Positions 34,020 through 42,403 of a stretch of DNA of 64,000 nt are shown here, piece by piece; position 1 is the first letter of the stretch; the number at the start of each line of letters is the position of its first letter. The notes under the pieces are model-generated. The model worked only from the letters and a program-made list of their open reading frames with translations, did no database searches and had not been told where the DNA came from. The translations under genes and the position numbers were made by a program. Source of the stretch: Rheinheimera pacifica (GTDB lineage: Bacteria > Pseudomonadota > Gammaproteobacteria > Enterobacterales > Alteromonadaceae); assembly GCF_024809855.1 (NCBI RefSeq), contig NZ_JANUEM010000006.1, positions 1-64,000 on the forward strand, in the 5' to 3' direction.

Positions 34020-34628
34020 TTATTGTTGCTGAATCGGTACCGGTACTGGAGGAATTGGCAAGTTAGCGATATGTACTTTTGGTGTGTACGCTTTTGTACC
34101 CAGTCGCCAAAGTGAATCAATATTTCTCAGGTAAGTAACTACACTATGATTCGCATCGTTGATAATTCCACAAAGCTCCGTCTGATGAGGATTACTCGGA
34201 GGGAAGTGTGGAGAACGGTCAAACATGCCAACGCCAACCGGCCAATGGTCTTGAAGCGGCGAATTATCGCAAGTATCTTGTAACTGTTTCACGTAGTCTC
34301 TGATATCGGTATTTTCACTAAAATAGAACTTTGCCGCTACTATAATCGTTAACATTCCTTTTCTTTCACCTATAAACTGAATTGGTGACAGCAGTCCGGC
34401 CATGTATATGCTTTCAATTACGTCAATGACACGAGTGTCGTGGTCTTCATCCCAAATAACAGAAAAATCGTGGATTTGCGGTCTATTTATTGGTGTTCGA
34501 GTGACATCAAGCCACTCAACTGACCTGAATACAGAATAATGAGTGCCGCGGCCTAAGTGTCCGACAGGTTCTTGTTCGTCATAAATACAGGAAAATAAGG
34601 TAGAATATTGATTGATTTGCTTTGTCAT
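34020..34628 (-). CDS. Hypothetical protein of the accessory island
   Basis: A 202-residue protein starting MTKQINQYSTLF, chosen because GGAGTG lies eight bases upstream; the open frame runs 15 codons further. Features are a central FSVIWDEDHDTRVIDVIESI segment (alternating strand and helix), a soluble body without export signal, and a proline-rich tail, PIPPVPVPIQQQ. No family recognised. It lies in the same direction as the DUF4238 gene and both are enclosed by the 80-bp repeats, so they may have arrived together. Confidence 0.6.
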   Translation of the reverse strand: MTKQINQYSTLFSCIYDEQEPVGHLGRGTHYSVFRSVEWLDVTRTPINRPQIHDFSVIWDEDHDTRVIDVIESIYMAGLLSPIQFIGERKGMLTIIVAAKFYFSENTDIRDYVKQLQDTCDNSPLQDHWPVGVGMFDRSPHFPPSNPHQTELCGIINDANHSVVTYLRNIDSLWRLGTKAYTPKVHIANLPIPPVPVPIQQQ

Positions 34629-34802
34629 TATGTGACACTCCGATTTCGTCAGATTACGTGTTTTTCGTTCCACTAAGGACTAGCTTTCGGCTAGCCCACA
34701 TTTCAGTTTTAAAGTTACCACAGTTAGGATTTATAACATAGGCTATTATTTCGTCAGCTATATTCTGCTTTTCCACTCATTTTTATTGTTAAATGAGTAA
34801 AA

Positions 34803-34819
34803 CGGGGCTTTAAGCCCCG
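34803..34819 (-). terminator. Terminator of the DUF4238 gene
   Basis: CGGGGCTT/AAGCCCCG stem around a minimal loop, followed on the minus strand by TTTTA, 19 bases after the stop codon. Confidence 0.8.
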
Positions 34820-34837
34820 CTATTGACGTCCATTATG

Positions 34838-35941
34838 TTAAGTCTTGATTTTTGCAGGCTCGCTCCAATATTTTCTATAGCTTTGCCCCTCAGATACTTG
34901 ATTCCTTCGAACATATCCAACGCCGGTACCATTGGTATATACAACGCCTTTTGACCTCCACGTTATCTGAGAGGGCCAGTGTGGCGGAACTGGAAAAATT
35001 GGTTGTGAATGCACCAGTGCTTCAACGTGCTCTCCCGCTTCTTCAGGAGTAATTACAATATACCTTTTGTATTCACCTTCCGTAGAATCCAATACCGCAT
35101 AGTTTATTTTGTGCCTTTCTTTAGGCCTATAAGGTAATGCAGCATCGAGAGAAGAGACTAGCTCATTTTCGGATTCAGAGTTACGAACAAAAATATTTGC
35201 TCTGCAGTTAAGGTATTGAAATTGATTAAACGCTCTAGCATCAGCGTTGTTTTTACATACTGCCCAGCCTTCGTTGTTAGGGACGCTATACACATCACCA
35301 TCATAAGCCATGAATATGACGTTTTCAGAAAGAGGCAAAAAAGCTAGCAATCCAGATGCCCCCAGCCCAAAACCCATACCTCTTGCACGCTTGTCTAATT
35401 GGTGCCAACGATTTCCCATTATGGCTGGGTCATCTGAGGTGACAAATCGAACTCCTGACTTGTTCTTAATTAGGCACGCTTTGAGATCGCTGACAATATT
35501 CATCTCAGTTGCAAAGACATACATTGAATGAAGTACTGCTTCTTTAATGCTGGGGACGAATTTATCTGAAACTCCGCCGAAAGCGGCATTAATGCCCTGA
35601 AACATTTCAACTTGTCTTCGAGATGCCGATTCCGTTCGTAGGTACTGTAGCAACCAAAACAATTTCAGAAAGTGTTTATGATCTTCGGTAAACCTGTATC
35701 CCGGCGACAATACCTCTTTGACAATACTTCCGTATCTTCCCTCGATAAATTGAATCGCGTTTTCCAGTTCCTGATCTTCTCCGTAAAAATAGTCCTTTGA
35801 ACACTGATGTTTAAGCGGGGCGTTTTGAATTAGCCTCCTGCGATCAATGTTAAATAAATTTATAGCTAAGCCTTCGCCACTCTTCGAAAAAGCTTTGAGA
35901 TAGCATCTGGGGACAAAGTGTTGATTCTTATTCGTTGCCAT
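34838..35941 (-). CDS. DUF4238-type protein
   Basis: A 367-residue protein starting MATNKNQHFVPRCYLKAFS. The H-(F/Y)-VP-x-x-YLKxF opening is the hallmark of DUF4238 proteins. A second typical block is VRFVTSDDPAIMGNRWHQ near residue 165, followed by FLPLSENVIFMAYDGDVYSV near 207. The function of the family is not known to me; members occur scattered on mobile and accessory DNA. The stop codon lies in ACTTAAC, the same form as the ends of the cassette-like genes to the right. Confidence 0.8.
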   Translation of the reverse strand: MATNKNQHFVPRCYLKAFSKSGEGLAINLFNIDRRRLIQNAPLKHQCSKDYFYGEDQELENAIQFIEGRYGSIVKEVLSPGYRFTEDHKHFLKLFWLLQYLRTESASRRQVEMFQGINAAFGGVSDKFVPSIKEAVLHSMYVFATEMNIVSDLKACLIKNKSGVRFVTSDDPAIMGNRWHQLDKRARGMGFGLGASGLLAFLPLSENVIFMAYDGDVYSVPNNEGWAVCKNNADARAFNQFQYLNCRANIFVRNSESENELVSSLDAALPYRPKERHKINYAVLDSTEGEYKRYIVITPEEAGEHVEALVHSQPIFPVPPHWPSQITWRSKGVVYTNGTGVGYVRRNQVSEGQSYRKYWSEPAKIKT

Positions 35942-36025
35942 TCATCCTCGTGTCTACATTCATAGCTTGTTGGCTTAATGCTTGAAAAATCCGTACTTAA
36001 ACACAGATTTTAGCCTTTTCTGTTC

Positions 36026-36081
36026 AATGTACTGAACATTACACCGCATCTTTCCAACTTACAATGACTTACAGGTACAGC
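36026..36081. repeat. 56-bp direct repeat, copy C
   Basis: AATGTACTGAACATT (an inverted AATGT/ACATT), then ACACCGCAT, CCAACTTACAAT and TTACAGG. It matches 38370-38425 over 56 bases with 8 mismatches. Confidence 0.8.
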
Positions 36082-36200
36082 TTATCCTGGCGACAAATAC
36101 AGCATATTTCGGGGAAATGTCAGCTAACCGATTAGGCGCTATCTACTGCAAAGTTAAAGCCTTTTGCCGTTTATGTATTTATTGCAGGCTACCGCCTGGC

Positions 36201-36280
36201 AACCATGATGACAGATGAAACAGTCTATCTTGCTTATGGACAACAGATTGGCCGTTAACGCTGCCAGAAGAGCGGTTTTA
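36201..36280 (+). repeat. 80-bp direct repeat, copy B
   Basis: Partner of 33859-33938 in the same orientation, 2.34 kb apart. The two copies enclose the genes at 34020 and 34838. Confidence 0.85.
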
Positions 36281-36312
36281 GCTGTTGAGGATGGGGAGGC
36301 TCTTATATGGTG

Positions 36313-36906
36313 TTAGTTTGCATAACTGTCGCTCAACTGACGTGCAGCACTTAAACACTCGGAGACTAATTCTCTGGCTGTAGTAGATTGACCTTCTTCA
36401 TACCAAATGACGTTTCTAGACTCCCAGCATAAATAGCTGATCATTTCGATAAGTGAAATAAATATGTGAGGTAAACCAGATACCTCAAGTGTCCAGCCCT
36501 GTGGCATGAAATGTATAAACGAGTTTCTGAGTTCAAGTAACTTACTTACACAATAGTCCCGATCAGTGTCACAAGGTAGCGTTTTACTATGCGTATAAAA
36601 AAGCATCATTTCCTGAGACTGAACCTTTTTGTATAGATTAGGAAATGAATCCATTTTGGCTTTTGGCCAGGGCTTATTGTCTCTGTGAGCTTGATAGCAT
36701 TTTTGTGCTAATTTCTCAGGCATGATCCTAAAATCATTGCCAGCCCTTAAAGCTTGAACCATTGCTCCTTGAGCCGCGTTGTGCAGAGCAATTACAGCCC
36801 ATTTCCATTGTTCTATATCATCTGATACAGATATAAGGCATTTGCGAACCATTCGCATCGAAGAGATAAACTCTTGTCGCTCATCTGTCCTAAGCCAATG
36901 TTCCAT
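36313..36906 (-). CDS. HEPN-like domain protein (pEK499_p136 style)
   Basis: A 197-residue, mostly helical protein. The N-terminal half has EQWKWAVIALHNAAQGAMVQ (residues 32-51), typical of the group, and residues 127-132 are RNSFIH, the R-x4-H motif that forms the ribonuclease site in HEPN domains. It resembles HEPN proteins of the plasmid pEK499 p136 type, which are common on mobile DNA. A start codon after GGAGGGAAAT is well supported. No partner nucleotidyltransferase gene is adjacent. RNase activity is inference from the motif. Confidence 0.65.
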   Translation of the reverse strand: MEHWLRTDERQEFISSMRMVRKCLISVSDDIEQWKWAVIALHNAAQGAMVQALRAGNDFRIMPEKLAQKCYQAHRDNKPWPKAKMDSFPNLYKKVQSQEMMLFYTHSKTLPCDTDRDYCVSKLLELRNSFIHFMPQGWTLEVSGLPHIFISLIEMISYLCWESRNVIWYEEGQSTTARELVSECLSAARQLSDSYAN

Positions 36907-36920
36907 ATTTCCCTCCGTAA

Positions 36921-37022
36921 ACTAACGCCCTTACTCAGCAGCCTTGGCGGCGCAAGTCGCTGCAGAGACTGCCAGGTAGAGGCACCGAAGATGCCGGAAT
37001 GTGCGGGAACAGTTTGTTACAC
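36921..37022 (-). other. attC-like spacer 3 between cassette-like genes
   Basis: On the minus strand the spacer opens with the stop codon in GTGTAACAAACTG and ends AAGGGCGTTAGTTT before the HEPN gene. Internally GCAGC-GA-CTTG pairs with CAAG-GCTGC around CGCCGC. The TAAC and GTTA ends and the bulged internal stem recall attC sites, but the outer arms beyond TAAC/GTTA do not pair. Confidence 0.35.
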
Positions 37023-37523
37023 CTTTTCAACTTCGGAACTCCGCCATTCCGCGTTTGCGAAGTGAACATTAACACCTTCGAGGTTGCTACAGATTTTTGT
37101 AAAGTTATGTAGTGCACAATTGAACTCGCAATGGAAAGAGACGGACGACTGATTTTCGTTATAGTAACGAGCCATTTGCTTTGCCTTAGGAGATTCGATT
37201 TCTCCTGTAATATATAGAGATCCTACTTCACCTGATTTGAAGGCGGTTTTCTTGATGTGTTGTTTGGAGACAGAAACTCCTGCACACAAAAAATCTATCT
37301 CTGCTCTATCCAATTCCACATCGAACGGAGACATGTTTATTACCTGCAAGTATATAGAATACGAAGCAATTTCACCTAGATTGACCCTGACAGCCTCATG
37401 CCGAGCCTGCACGTCAATCAGCACCAAATCCGCCAACCGCTCCTTACTGAAAATCTTTCTCAGAATAAACCCTGGCAACCATTTCAGGTACTTCCATACT
37501 TCGATAACAGAGGATATTTCCAT
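37017..37523 (-). CDS. Hypothetical membrane-associated protein
   Basis: A 168-residue protein. The first 25 residues (VIEVWKYLKWLPGFILRKIF) form an amphipathic or membrane-attaching helix; the rest is a beta-rich domain with YSIYLQVINMSPFDVELDRA near residue 55, an immunoglobulin-like pattern. No family recognised. The stop codon TAA is embedded in GTGTAACAAAC, as in cassette-borne genes. Confidence 0.6.
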   Translation of the reverse strand: MEISSVIEVWKYLKWLPGFILRKIFSKERLADLVLIDVQARHEAVRVNLGEIASYSIYLQVINMSPFDVELDRAEIDFLCAGVSVSKQHIKKTAFKSGEVGSLYITGEIESPKAKQMARYYNENQSSVSFHCEFNCALHNFTKICSNLEGVNVHFANAEWRSSEVEKV

Positions 37524-37595
37524 TCATACTCCATGCGGCAGTAAGGTCACCCCAGCCTCACTGGACACTGGGCGAGAACAACCGCTTGTTAAGTT
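37524..37595 (-). other. attC-like spacer 2
   Basis: On the minus strand AAACTTAACAAGCGG carries the preceding stop codon within ACTTAAC, which fits the RYYYAAC consensus of attC sites. A CCCAG/CTGGG stem follows. No GTTRRRY partner is visible before the next start codon. Confidence 0.3.
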
Positions 37596-37877
37596 TTATC
37601 GACTTCCCTTCGCGTCACGCTGATCTCGGATTTATTGATAATCCAGCTTTCTACCCAAGCGATAGCTTCTCGCTCTGACTTGAAGAGGTTGTTTTCTACA
37701 TCGAAACTCATGGCGATCCCTTCAGGACTATCAAACTTTCCTGTTCTATGTGACACGTAAAGAATCACCACTGCTTGATACCCGTTGCATCGTTTGCTCG
37801 GCCCTACATAAATGTAGCAAGCAAGGATGAATATCTGCCGATGTATCAAAATCTACTGCGAATCTTTTGTCGCTCAT
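37589..37877 (-). pseudogene. Small hypothetical gene broken by a 4-bp duplication
   Basis: The frame from ATG at 37877 (preceded by GAGG) reads MSDKRFAVDFDTSADIHPC and then leaves the frame. The frame that ends at 37589 reads YIYVGPSKRCNGYQAVVILY and continues to a plausible end (AIAWVESWI, then REVDKT). Between them the plus strand has GCAAGCAA (37817-37824). Removing one GCAA joins the two frames exactly into about 94 residues. So this is a slippage frameshift, unless it is phase-variable. The alternative is an 86-residue protein from a TTG at 37849 without a clear ribosome site. Function unknown. Confidence 0.7.
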
Positions 37878-37904
37878 TGAACCTCAAGGGTAAGAAACTT
37901 TACG

Positions 37905-37967
37905 CATTACTAACCGGAAAATTGGGAGCGCACGAGTAATTTTGCAGGTGCAGTAACTTGTTAACTT
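37905..37967 (-). other. attC-like spacer 1
   Basis: On the minus strand it opens GTTAACAAG (stop codon included) and ends CCGGTTAGTAATG, about 60 bases in all, with AAAATT/AATTTT complementary inside. The size and TAAC...GTTA ends fit a decayed integron recombination site. Confidence 0.35.
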
Positions 37968-38278
37968 TGAAGACCTTGCGATCTAGACAGCCATTGTTCG
38001 TAGATACCTTCCTTCCAGCGTCCCTTGTTTTTGATTTGGACACTTCTTCCAGACCCAATTTTTTCACCTAATTCGCCAAGTGCAGAAGCATGGCGGGCTG
38101 CCCAGCCGTTTTGCCTTGCCCACATTTCAATTTCTGTTTTTACAAGCTGCTGTCCGTTTTCTTTGAGAATTTTGAATAGTTCCTTTGCTGAATCAGAATC
38201 TAATGGATGAACTAAACCAGTTGAAATATTCACCCTGAATGATAACGACTTCAATGCTTCTTCGATAACTGAATTCAT
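37961..38278 (-). CDS. YoaC-like (DUF1889) small protein
   Basis: A 105-residue protein starting MNSVIEEALKSL, with AAGGAG seven bases upstream; a longer start 12 codons earlier is not needed. The pattern SAKELFKILKENGQ near residue 32, then EIEMWARQNGWAARHASAL near 49 and GSGRSVQIKNKGRW near 75, parallels E. coli YoaC (DUF1889), a helical protein of unknown function. It is the first of three cassette-like genes on this strand and ends in GTTAACAAG. Confidence 0.65.
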   Translation of the reverse strand: MNSVIEEALKSLSFRVNISTGLVHPLDSDSAKELFKILKENGQQLVKTEIEMWARQNGWAARHASALGELGEKIGSGRSVQIKNKGRWKEGIYEQWLSRSQGLQS

Positions 38279-38369
38279 TTTAATCTCCTTATTCGTGACA
38301 ATAAAAGCTAACACTTATTCTGCAAGGCCCCCCGCGCGTCAACACGGGTTAACACGGACTTATAAATAT

Positions 38370-38425
38370 AATGTTTTGTACATTACACCGCATATTCCCA
38401 ACTTACAATAAGTTACAGGCACAGC
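38370..38425. repeat. 56-bp direct repeat, copy D
   Basis: Partner of 36026-36081 in the same orientation. The pair encloses the four genes between 36313 and 38278. It lies between that block and the cysS terminator. Confidence 0.8.
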
Positions 38426-38482
38426 CTATTTCAACAAAACATCAATCAGCTTTCAGCCCTGCCTGCTGCAACATCAACGCAT

Positions 38483-38510
38483 AAAAAAACCGCCAGCAGG
38501 CGGTTTTTTT
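38483..38510. terminator. cysS terminator
   Basis: CCGCC/GGCGG stem with an AGCA loop, flanked by A7 on one side and T7 on the other, so it works on both strands. It lies 17 bases after the cysS stop codon. Confidence 0.9.
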
Positions 38511-38526
38511 AATCAACGGTATTAAA

Positions 38527-39906
38527 TCAGCCTTTACGCCAGCTGGTTACGCCGTTTTTATCTTCTACGATAATACCTTTTGCCGTTAACGCATCGCGGG
38601 CGGCGTCTGCTGCTGCCCAGTCTTTGTTTGCACGGGCGCTGTTGCGCTTAGCTATTAGCGCTTCAATTTCAGCTACATCGTCATCTGACGCGCCTGATTG
38701 TAAGAACTGCTCAGCATCACCTTGCAGCAAGCCCAGCACGCCGGCTAATAAGCTTAATATACCAGCCAGTTCGGCAGCCTTGGCCGGTTCGGTTTCTTTA
38801 AAGCGGTTTACTTCACGCGCCAGTTCAAACAACACCGGTAAGGCTTCCGGAGTGTTGAAATCATCGTCCATTGCGGCTTTAAAACGGGCGATATAATCAC
38901 TTTGCATATCAACACTGGCAGATGGCGTTACATTACGTAGCGCAGTGTATAAGCGGCCTAAGGCAGCATGAGCCTGCTGCAGGTTTTCAGCGGAATAGTT
39001 CAGCTGGCTGCGGTATTGGCTGGATAATAAAAAGTAGCGTACCGCCTCGGCGTTATATTCTGCCAGTACGTCTTTTACCGTAAAGAAATTGCCTAACGAT
39101 TTAGACATTTTCTCTTTATCTACCTGCACCATACCGGTGTGGATCCAGGTATTTACGTACTTGTGGCCATGAGCACAGGTAGACTGAGCAATTTCGTTTT
39201 CGTGGTGCGGGAACTGTAAGTCTGAACCGCCGCCGTGAATATCAAAATACTCGCCTAAATGCTTGGCACTCATGGCAGAACATTCAATATGCCAGCCAGG
39301 GCGGCCATTGCCCCACGGCGATTGCCAGAACGGCTCGCCCGGCTTAGCGCCTTTCCATAATACGAAATCCAGCGGATCGTCTTTATTATCGGCCACTTCT
39401 ACCCGTGAACCGGATTGCAGCATCTCCAGGTTTTGCTGGCTAAGCTCGCCATAGGCTTCGTATTTGCTAACGTCAAACAACACATCGCCATCGGCTGCCA
39501 CATAGGCGTAGCCTTTGGCGACCAGGGTTTCAATCAGGGCGATAATTTCGGCCATATGGGTGGTTACGCGCGGCTCGATATCGGCCGGCATTAAGCCAAG
39601 CGCCGCAAAATCGGCGTGCATGGCTTGGGTAAAGCGTTCGGTTAAGGCGTCGCAGCTTTCGTTGTTCTCGGCGGCGCGCTTAATAATTTTGTCGTCTACG
39701 TCGGTAATATTACGCACATAGGTAACGTCATATCCTAAAAAGCGCAGGTAGCGGTTTATTACGTCAAAGGCAACATAGGTACGGGCGTGGCCGACATGGC
39801 AGTAATCGTAAATGGTAATACCGCAGACATAGAGCCCTGCTTTACCGGGTTCAATTGGCGTGAAAAGTTCTTTTTTTCTGCTTAAGGTATTATAAATATG
39901 TAACAT
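38527..39906 (-). CDS. cysS: Cysteine-tRNA ligase
   Basis: A 459-residue class I aminoacyl-tRNA synthetase that charges tRNA-Cys. The zinc ligand Cys28 lies in [10 protein letters not shown], the HIGH-type signature is HVGH (37-40), the C-S-A-M-S zinc region is [20 protein letters not shown] near 205, and the KMSKS loop is [10 protein letters not shown] near 265. Length and order are normal. It stands divergent from ppiB across 157 bases, the usual cysS/ppiB pairing of gammaproteobacteria. Its downstream side is the border of the accessory island. Confidence 0.97.
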   Translation of the reverse strand: MLHIYNTLSRKKELFTPIEPGKAGLYVCGITIYDYCHVGHARTYVAFDVINRYLRFLGYDVTYVRNITDVDDKIIKRAAENNESCDALTERFTQAMHADFAALGLMPADIEPRVTTHMAEIIALIETLVAKGYAYVAADGDVLFDVSKYEAYGELSQQNLEMLQSGSRVEVADNKDDPLDFVLWKGAKPGEPFWQSPWGNGRPGWHIECSAMSAKHLGEYFDIHGGGSDLQFPHHENEIAQSTCAHGHKYVNTWIHTGMVQVDKEKMSKSLGNFFTVKDVLAEYNAEAVRYFLLSSQYRSQLNYSAENLQQAHAALGRLYTALRNVTPSASVDMQSDYIARFKAAMDDDFNTPEALPVLFELAREVNRFKETEPAKAAELAGILSLLAGVLGLLQGDAEQFLQSGASDDDVAEIEALIAKRNSARANKDWAAADAARDALTAKGIIVEDKNGVTSWRKG

Positions 39907-40063
39907 GTCTTCCCCGAAGTCCTTTGACTAAAAACGCTAAACCAGTGCTGCTACAGCACCAGCGCGCTAGTGTATCACCGGTGCTGTAACGCGGCTATCC
40001 TTGCTTTATGATTTGGCTCAGCTGCGGTAGAATAGCGCCACTTTGAACTAAGGACACCTTATT

Positions 40064-40558
40064 ATGATTAGCTTACACACCAATTACGGCGTAATTAAAT
40101 TAAACCTGTTTGCCGACAAAGCCCCTGCTACGGTAGAAAACTTTATCAGCTATGTTAAAGACGGCTTTTACGACAACACCATTTTTCACCGTGTTATTAA
40201 CGGCTTTATGATCCAGGGCGGCGGTTTTACTGCTGAGATGGAGCAAAAAGACACCAAAGACAAAATTAAAAATGAAGCCAACAACAAAGTGCCAAACAAA
40301 AAAGGCACTATTGCTATGGCACGTACCAATGACCCGCACTCGGCTACCTGCCAGTTTTTTATTAACATCGCCGACAACGACTTCTTAAACTTCAGCTCTG
40401 AAACCGGCTCTGGCTGGGGTTACTGCGTATTTGGTGAAGTGGTTGAAGGTATGGACGTGGTTGACGAGATTAAAAAAGTCGCCACCGGCCGTAATGCAGG
40501 CCACAGCGATGTGCCGGTAAAACCGGTTGTGATTGAAAAAGCTGAACTGCACGCTTAA
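40064..40558 (+). CDS. ppiB: Peptidyl-prolyl cis-trans isomerase B, cyclophilin
   Basis: A 164-residue cytoplasmic cyclophilin without signal peptide. Catalytic and binding residues are in [17 protein letters not shown] near residue 45, [17 protein letters not shown] near 95 and [15 protein letters not shown] near 122. It speeds proline isomerisation in protein folding. TAAGGACACC gives the ribosome site. lpxH follows on the same strand. Confidence 0.96.
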   Translation: MISLHTNYGVIKLNLFADKAPATVENFISYVKDGFYDNTIFHRVINGFMIQGGGFTAEMEQKDTKDKIKNEANNKVPNKKGTIAMARTNDPHSATCQFFINIADNDFLNFSSETGSGWGYCVFGEVVEGMDVVDEIKKVATGRNAGHSDVPVKPVVIEKAELHA

Positions 40559-40591
40559 GCGCTGTTGATACCAGAGCTGATGTCTGAGCTT

Positions 40592-41341
40592 ATGCCTGAA
40601 CAGCACACGCTGTTTATCGCCGATCTACACTTAGCGGCAGATCGGCCCGATATTACCGCCGCCTTTTTACGCTTTTTGCGCGAGCAAGCCATACACGCCG
40701 AAGCCTTGTATATTCTGGGCGATTTATTTGAAGTATGGATTGGCGATGACAACCCCGAGCCATTGCTGGCAGAGGTAGCCCGCGCGCTTAAAACCGTTAG
40801 CGATAGCGGCGTAGCGCTGTATTTTATTCACGGCAACCGCGACTTTTTTCTACGTAGCACTTACGCCAAACGCTGTGGCATGACCCTATTGCCACCGGCA
40901 AAGGTAATTGATTTATACGGCAAGCCAACGCTGATAATGCACGGCGACAGCCTGTGTACGCTGGATATTGCCTACCAGAAATTCCGTAAATGGTGGAACC
41001 AGCCCTGGTGGCAGTGGCTGATGCTGAATATGCCGCTATGGTATCGCCAGCGCCTGGCCCGTAAAGCACGCGCCAAAAGTGCTAAATATAAGCAGCAGTA
41101 TATGGCACAGGCACAGCCACAAATTATGGACGTTACCCCCGACGAAGTGCCCAGAGTAATGGCCGAAGCCGGGGTATTAAGGTTGATCCACGGCCATACC
41201 CACAGGCCGGCAGTACATAAACTGGACGTTAACGGTAAAACGGCTGAGCGCTATGTACTGGGCGACTGGTATACACAAAGCAGTTATTTAAAAGTGAGCG
41301 CCAGCCAGTGGCAGCTGCATTTTACCCCTTTGACCAGCTAA
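40592..41341 (+). CDS. lpxH: UDP-2,3-diacylglucosamine pyrophosphatase
   Basis: Calcineurin-type metallophosphoesterase of lipid A synthesis that cleaves UDP-2,3-diacylglucosamine to lipid X and UMP at the inner membrane. Motifs are FIADLHL (residues 8-14), GDLFEVWIGDD near 48, HGNRDFF near 86, MHGDSLCT near 120 and the terminal GHTHRP near 200. The start is set at MPEQHTLFIADL (249 residues) by comparison with the known family N-terminus; in-frame ATG at 40580 and TTG at 40565 are possible alternatives. Confidence 0.93.
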   Translation: MPEQHTLFIADLHLAADRPDITAAFLRFLREQAIHAEALYILGDLFEVWIGDDNPEPLLAEVARALKTVSDSGVALYFIHGNRDFFLRSTYAKRCGMTLLPPAKVIDLYGKPTLIMHGDSLCTLDIAYQKFRKWWNQPWWQWLMLNMPLWYRQRLARKARAKSAKYKQQYMAQAQPQIMDVTPDEVPRVMAEAGVLRLIHGHTHRPAVHKLDVNGKTAERYVLGDWYTQSSYLKVSASQWQLHFTPLTS

Positions 41342-41375
41342 ACCGCCGCGATAAACTTATTACAGCAGTTACTGG

Positions 41376-42386
41376 CTAACTACGGCACTGTCCACGATGA
41401 AGCAAACCGGCCTGCTGATAAATTTGATCCAGCAGGCGCATATTATTTATGGCATCGTTACCACCGGTTAAGGCTGTAGTGCGGCCTTGCAGGCAGTCTT
41501 TAACATGCTGCAACTGATAATAATAGGTGCTGCGGCCCGGCACACTATATTGCCGCTCTGAGCTGGCAGTAATCAATTTTATACTGTTACCCAGCTGTGG
41601 TGTAATCAGCCCGCTAACTTCAATACTGCCCAAACTGCCTTCCAGCACCAGGCTGGTATCGGGGCTGCGGCTTAAATGCTCTGCCATGCTGGTGCCGATA
41701 TCGGCAATAACACCGTCAGCAAATTGCAGCTGTGCCTGAGTGGTGATATCAATCTGTGGCCCGCCATTAGTTGCCCCGGCGGTAATACAATTAGCGCTTA
41801 GTACCTGAGGTTCGTTTCCCATAATAGTACGTACCCAATGTAGCGGATAACAGCCTAAATCCATCATGGCGCCACCGCCCAGCGCTGCTTCGTGCCGTAG
41901 CGAACCGGCAAAATAGGGGATCCGCACCGAAAAATTAGCCCGTAAATGGCGGATACTGCCAATAGTACCGGCCTGCACCAGGCGCATTATTTCAACAAAC
42001 AACGGGTGAAAGCGGTAATGAAAGGCTTCCAGCAGTACCTTGCCGGACGCCTTTGCCGCCTGCACCATAGCTTGTGCCTCAGCTTCATCCATAGCAAACG
42101 GCTTTTCACACAACACATGCTTGCCCTGCTGTAAGGCTTGTATGGTCCAATACGCATGTTCTGAAGGTGGCAGCGCATTGTAAATCAGGTCGATATCGCT
42201 ACGCTCAAGCAAAGCCTGATAGCTGTCGGCGACATGTAAAATGCCATGCGCACCGGCATACTGGCGGGCCCGTTCTGCCGATGAGGCGGCTACCGCTTGC
42301 AAGGCAAAACCTCTTAGTTGCTTAAGCGGCTGAAATATTGCTTTATCACTGATACGGGCAGCGCCTAATAAACCAATGCGGATCAT
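41376..42386 (-). CDS. Gfo/Idh/MocA-family oxidoreductase
   Basis: A 336-residue NAD(P)-dependent sugar dehydrogenase-like protein. The Rossmann motif is IGLLGAARISDKAI at residues 4-17, the conserved lysine is in KHVLCEKPFAMDEAE near 95, and the substrate-side residues are in EAFHYRFHPLF near 122 and GGGAMMDLGCYPLHW near 172. Members oxidise or epimerise sugars and sugar glycosides. It is the last gene of the operon gntK-permease-GH94, 17 bases after GH94, so it may convert a sugar or aldonic glycoside into the phosphorylase substrate or handle a by-product. The exact role is unknown. Confidence 0.8.
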   Translation of the reverse strand: MIRIGLLGAARISDKAIFQPLKQLRGFALQAVAASSAERARQYAGAHGILHVADSYQALLERSDIDLIYNALPPSEHAYWTIQALQQGKHVLCEKPFAMDEAEAQAMVQAAKASGKVLLEAFHYRFHPLFVEIMRLVQAGTIGSIRHLRANFSVRIPYFAGSLRHEAALGGGAMMDLGCYPLHWVRTIMGNEPQVLSANCITAGATNGGPQIDITTQAQLQFADGVIADIGTSMAEHLSRSPDTSLVLEGSLGSIEVSGLITPQLGNSIKLITASSERQYSVPGRSTYYYQLQHVKDCLQGRTTALTGGNDAINNMRLLDQIYQQAGLLHRGQCRS

Positions 42387-42403
42387 AGCCTTTCCTTATA
42401 CAG

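Larger units (their letters stand above)
35942..36312. other. Gene-free stretch holding two repeat copies
   Basis: No ORF of credible quality. It contains the leader of the DUF4238 gene, one copy of the 56-bp repeat (36026-36081) and one copy of the 80-bp repeat (36201-36280). The two repeat families meet here, so it is the junction between two blocks of the island. Confidence 0.7.

Noticed and set aside
36921-37022. A confident attC call for the spacer before the HEPN gene
   Set aside because: The arms beyond TAAC/GTTA do not pair and the last bases miss the GTTRRRY consensus; kept as attC-like only.
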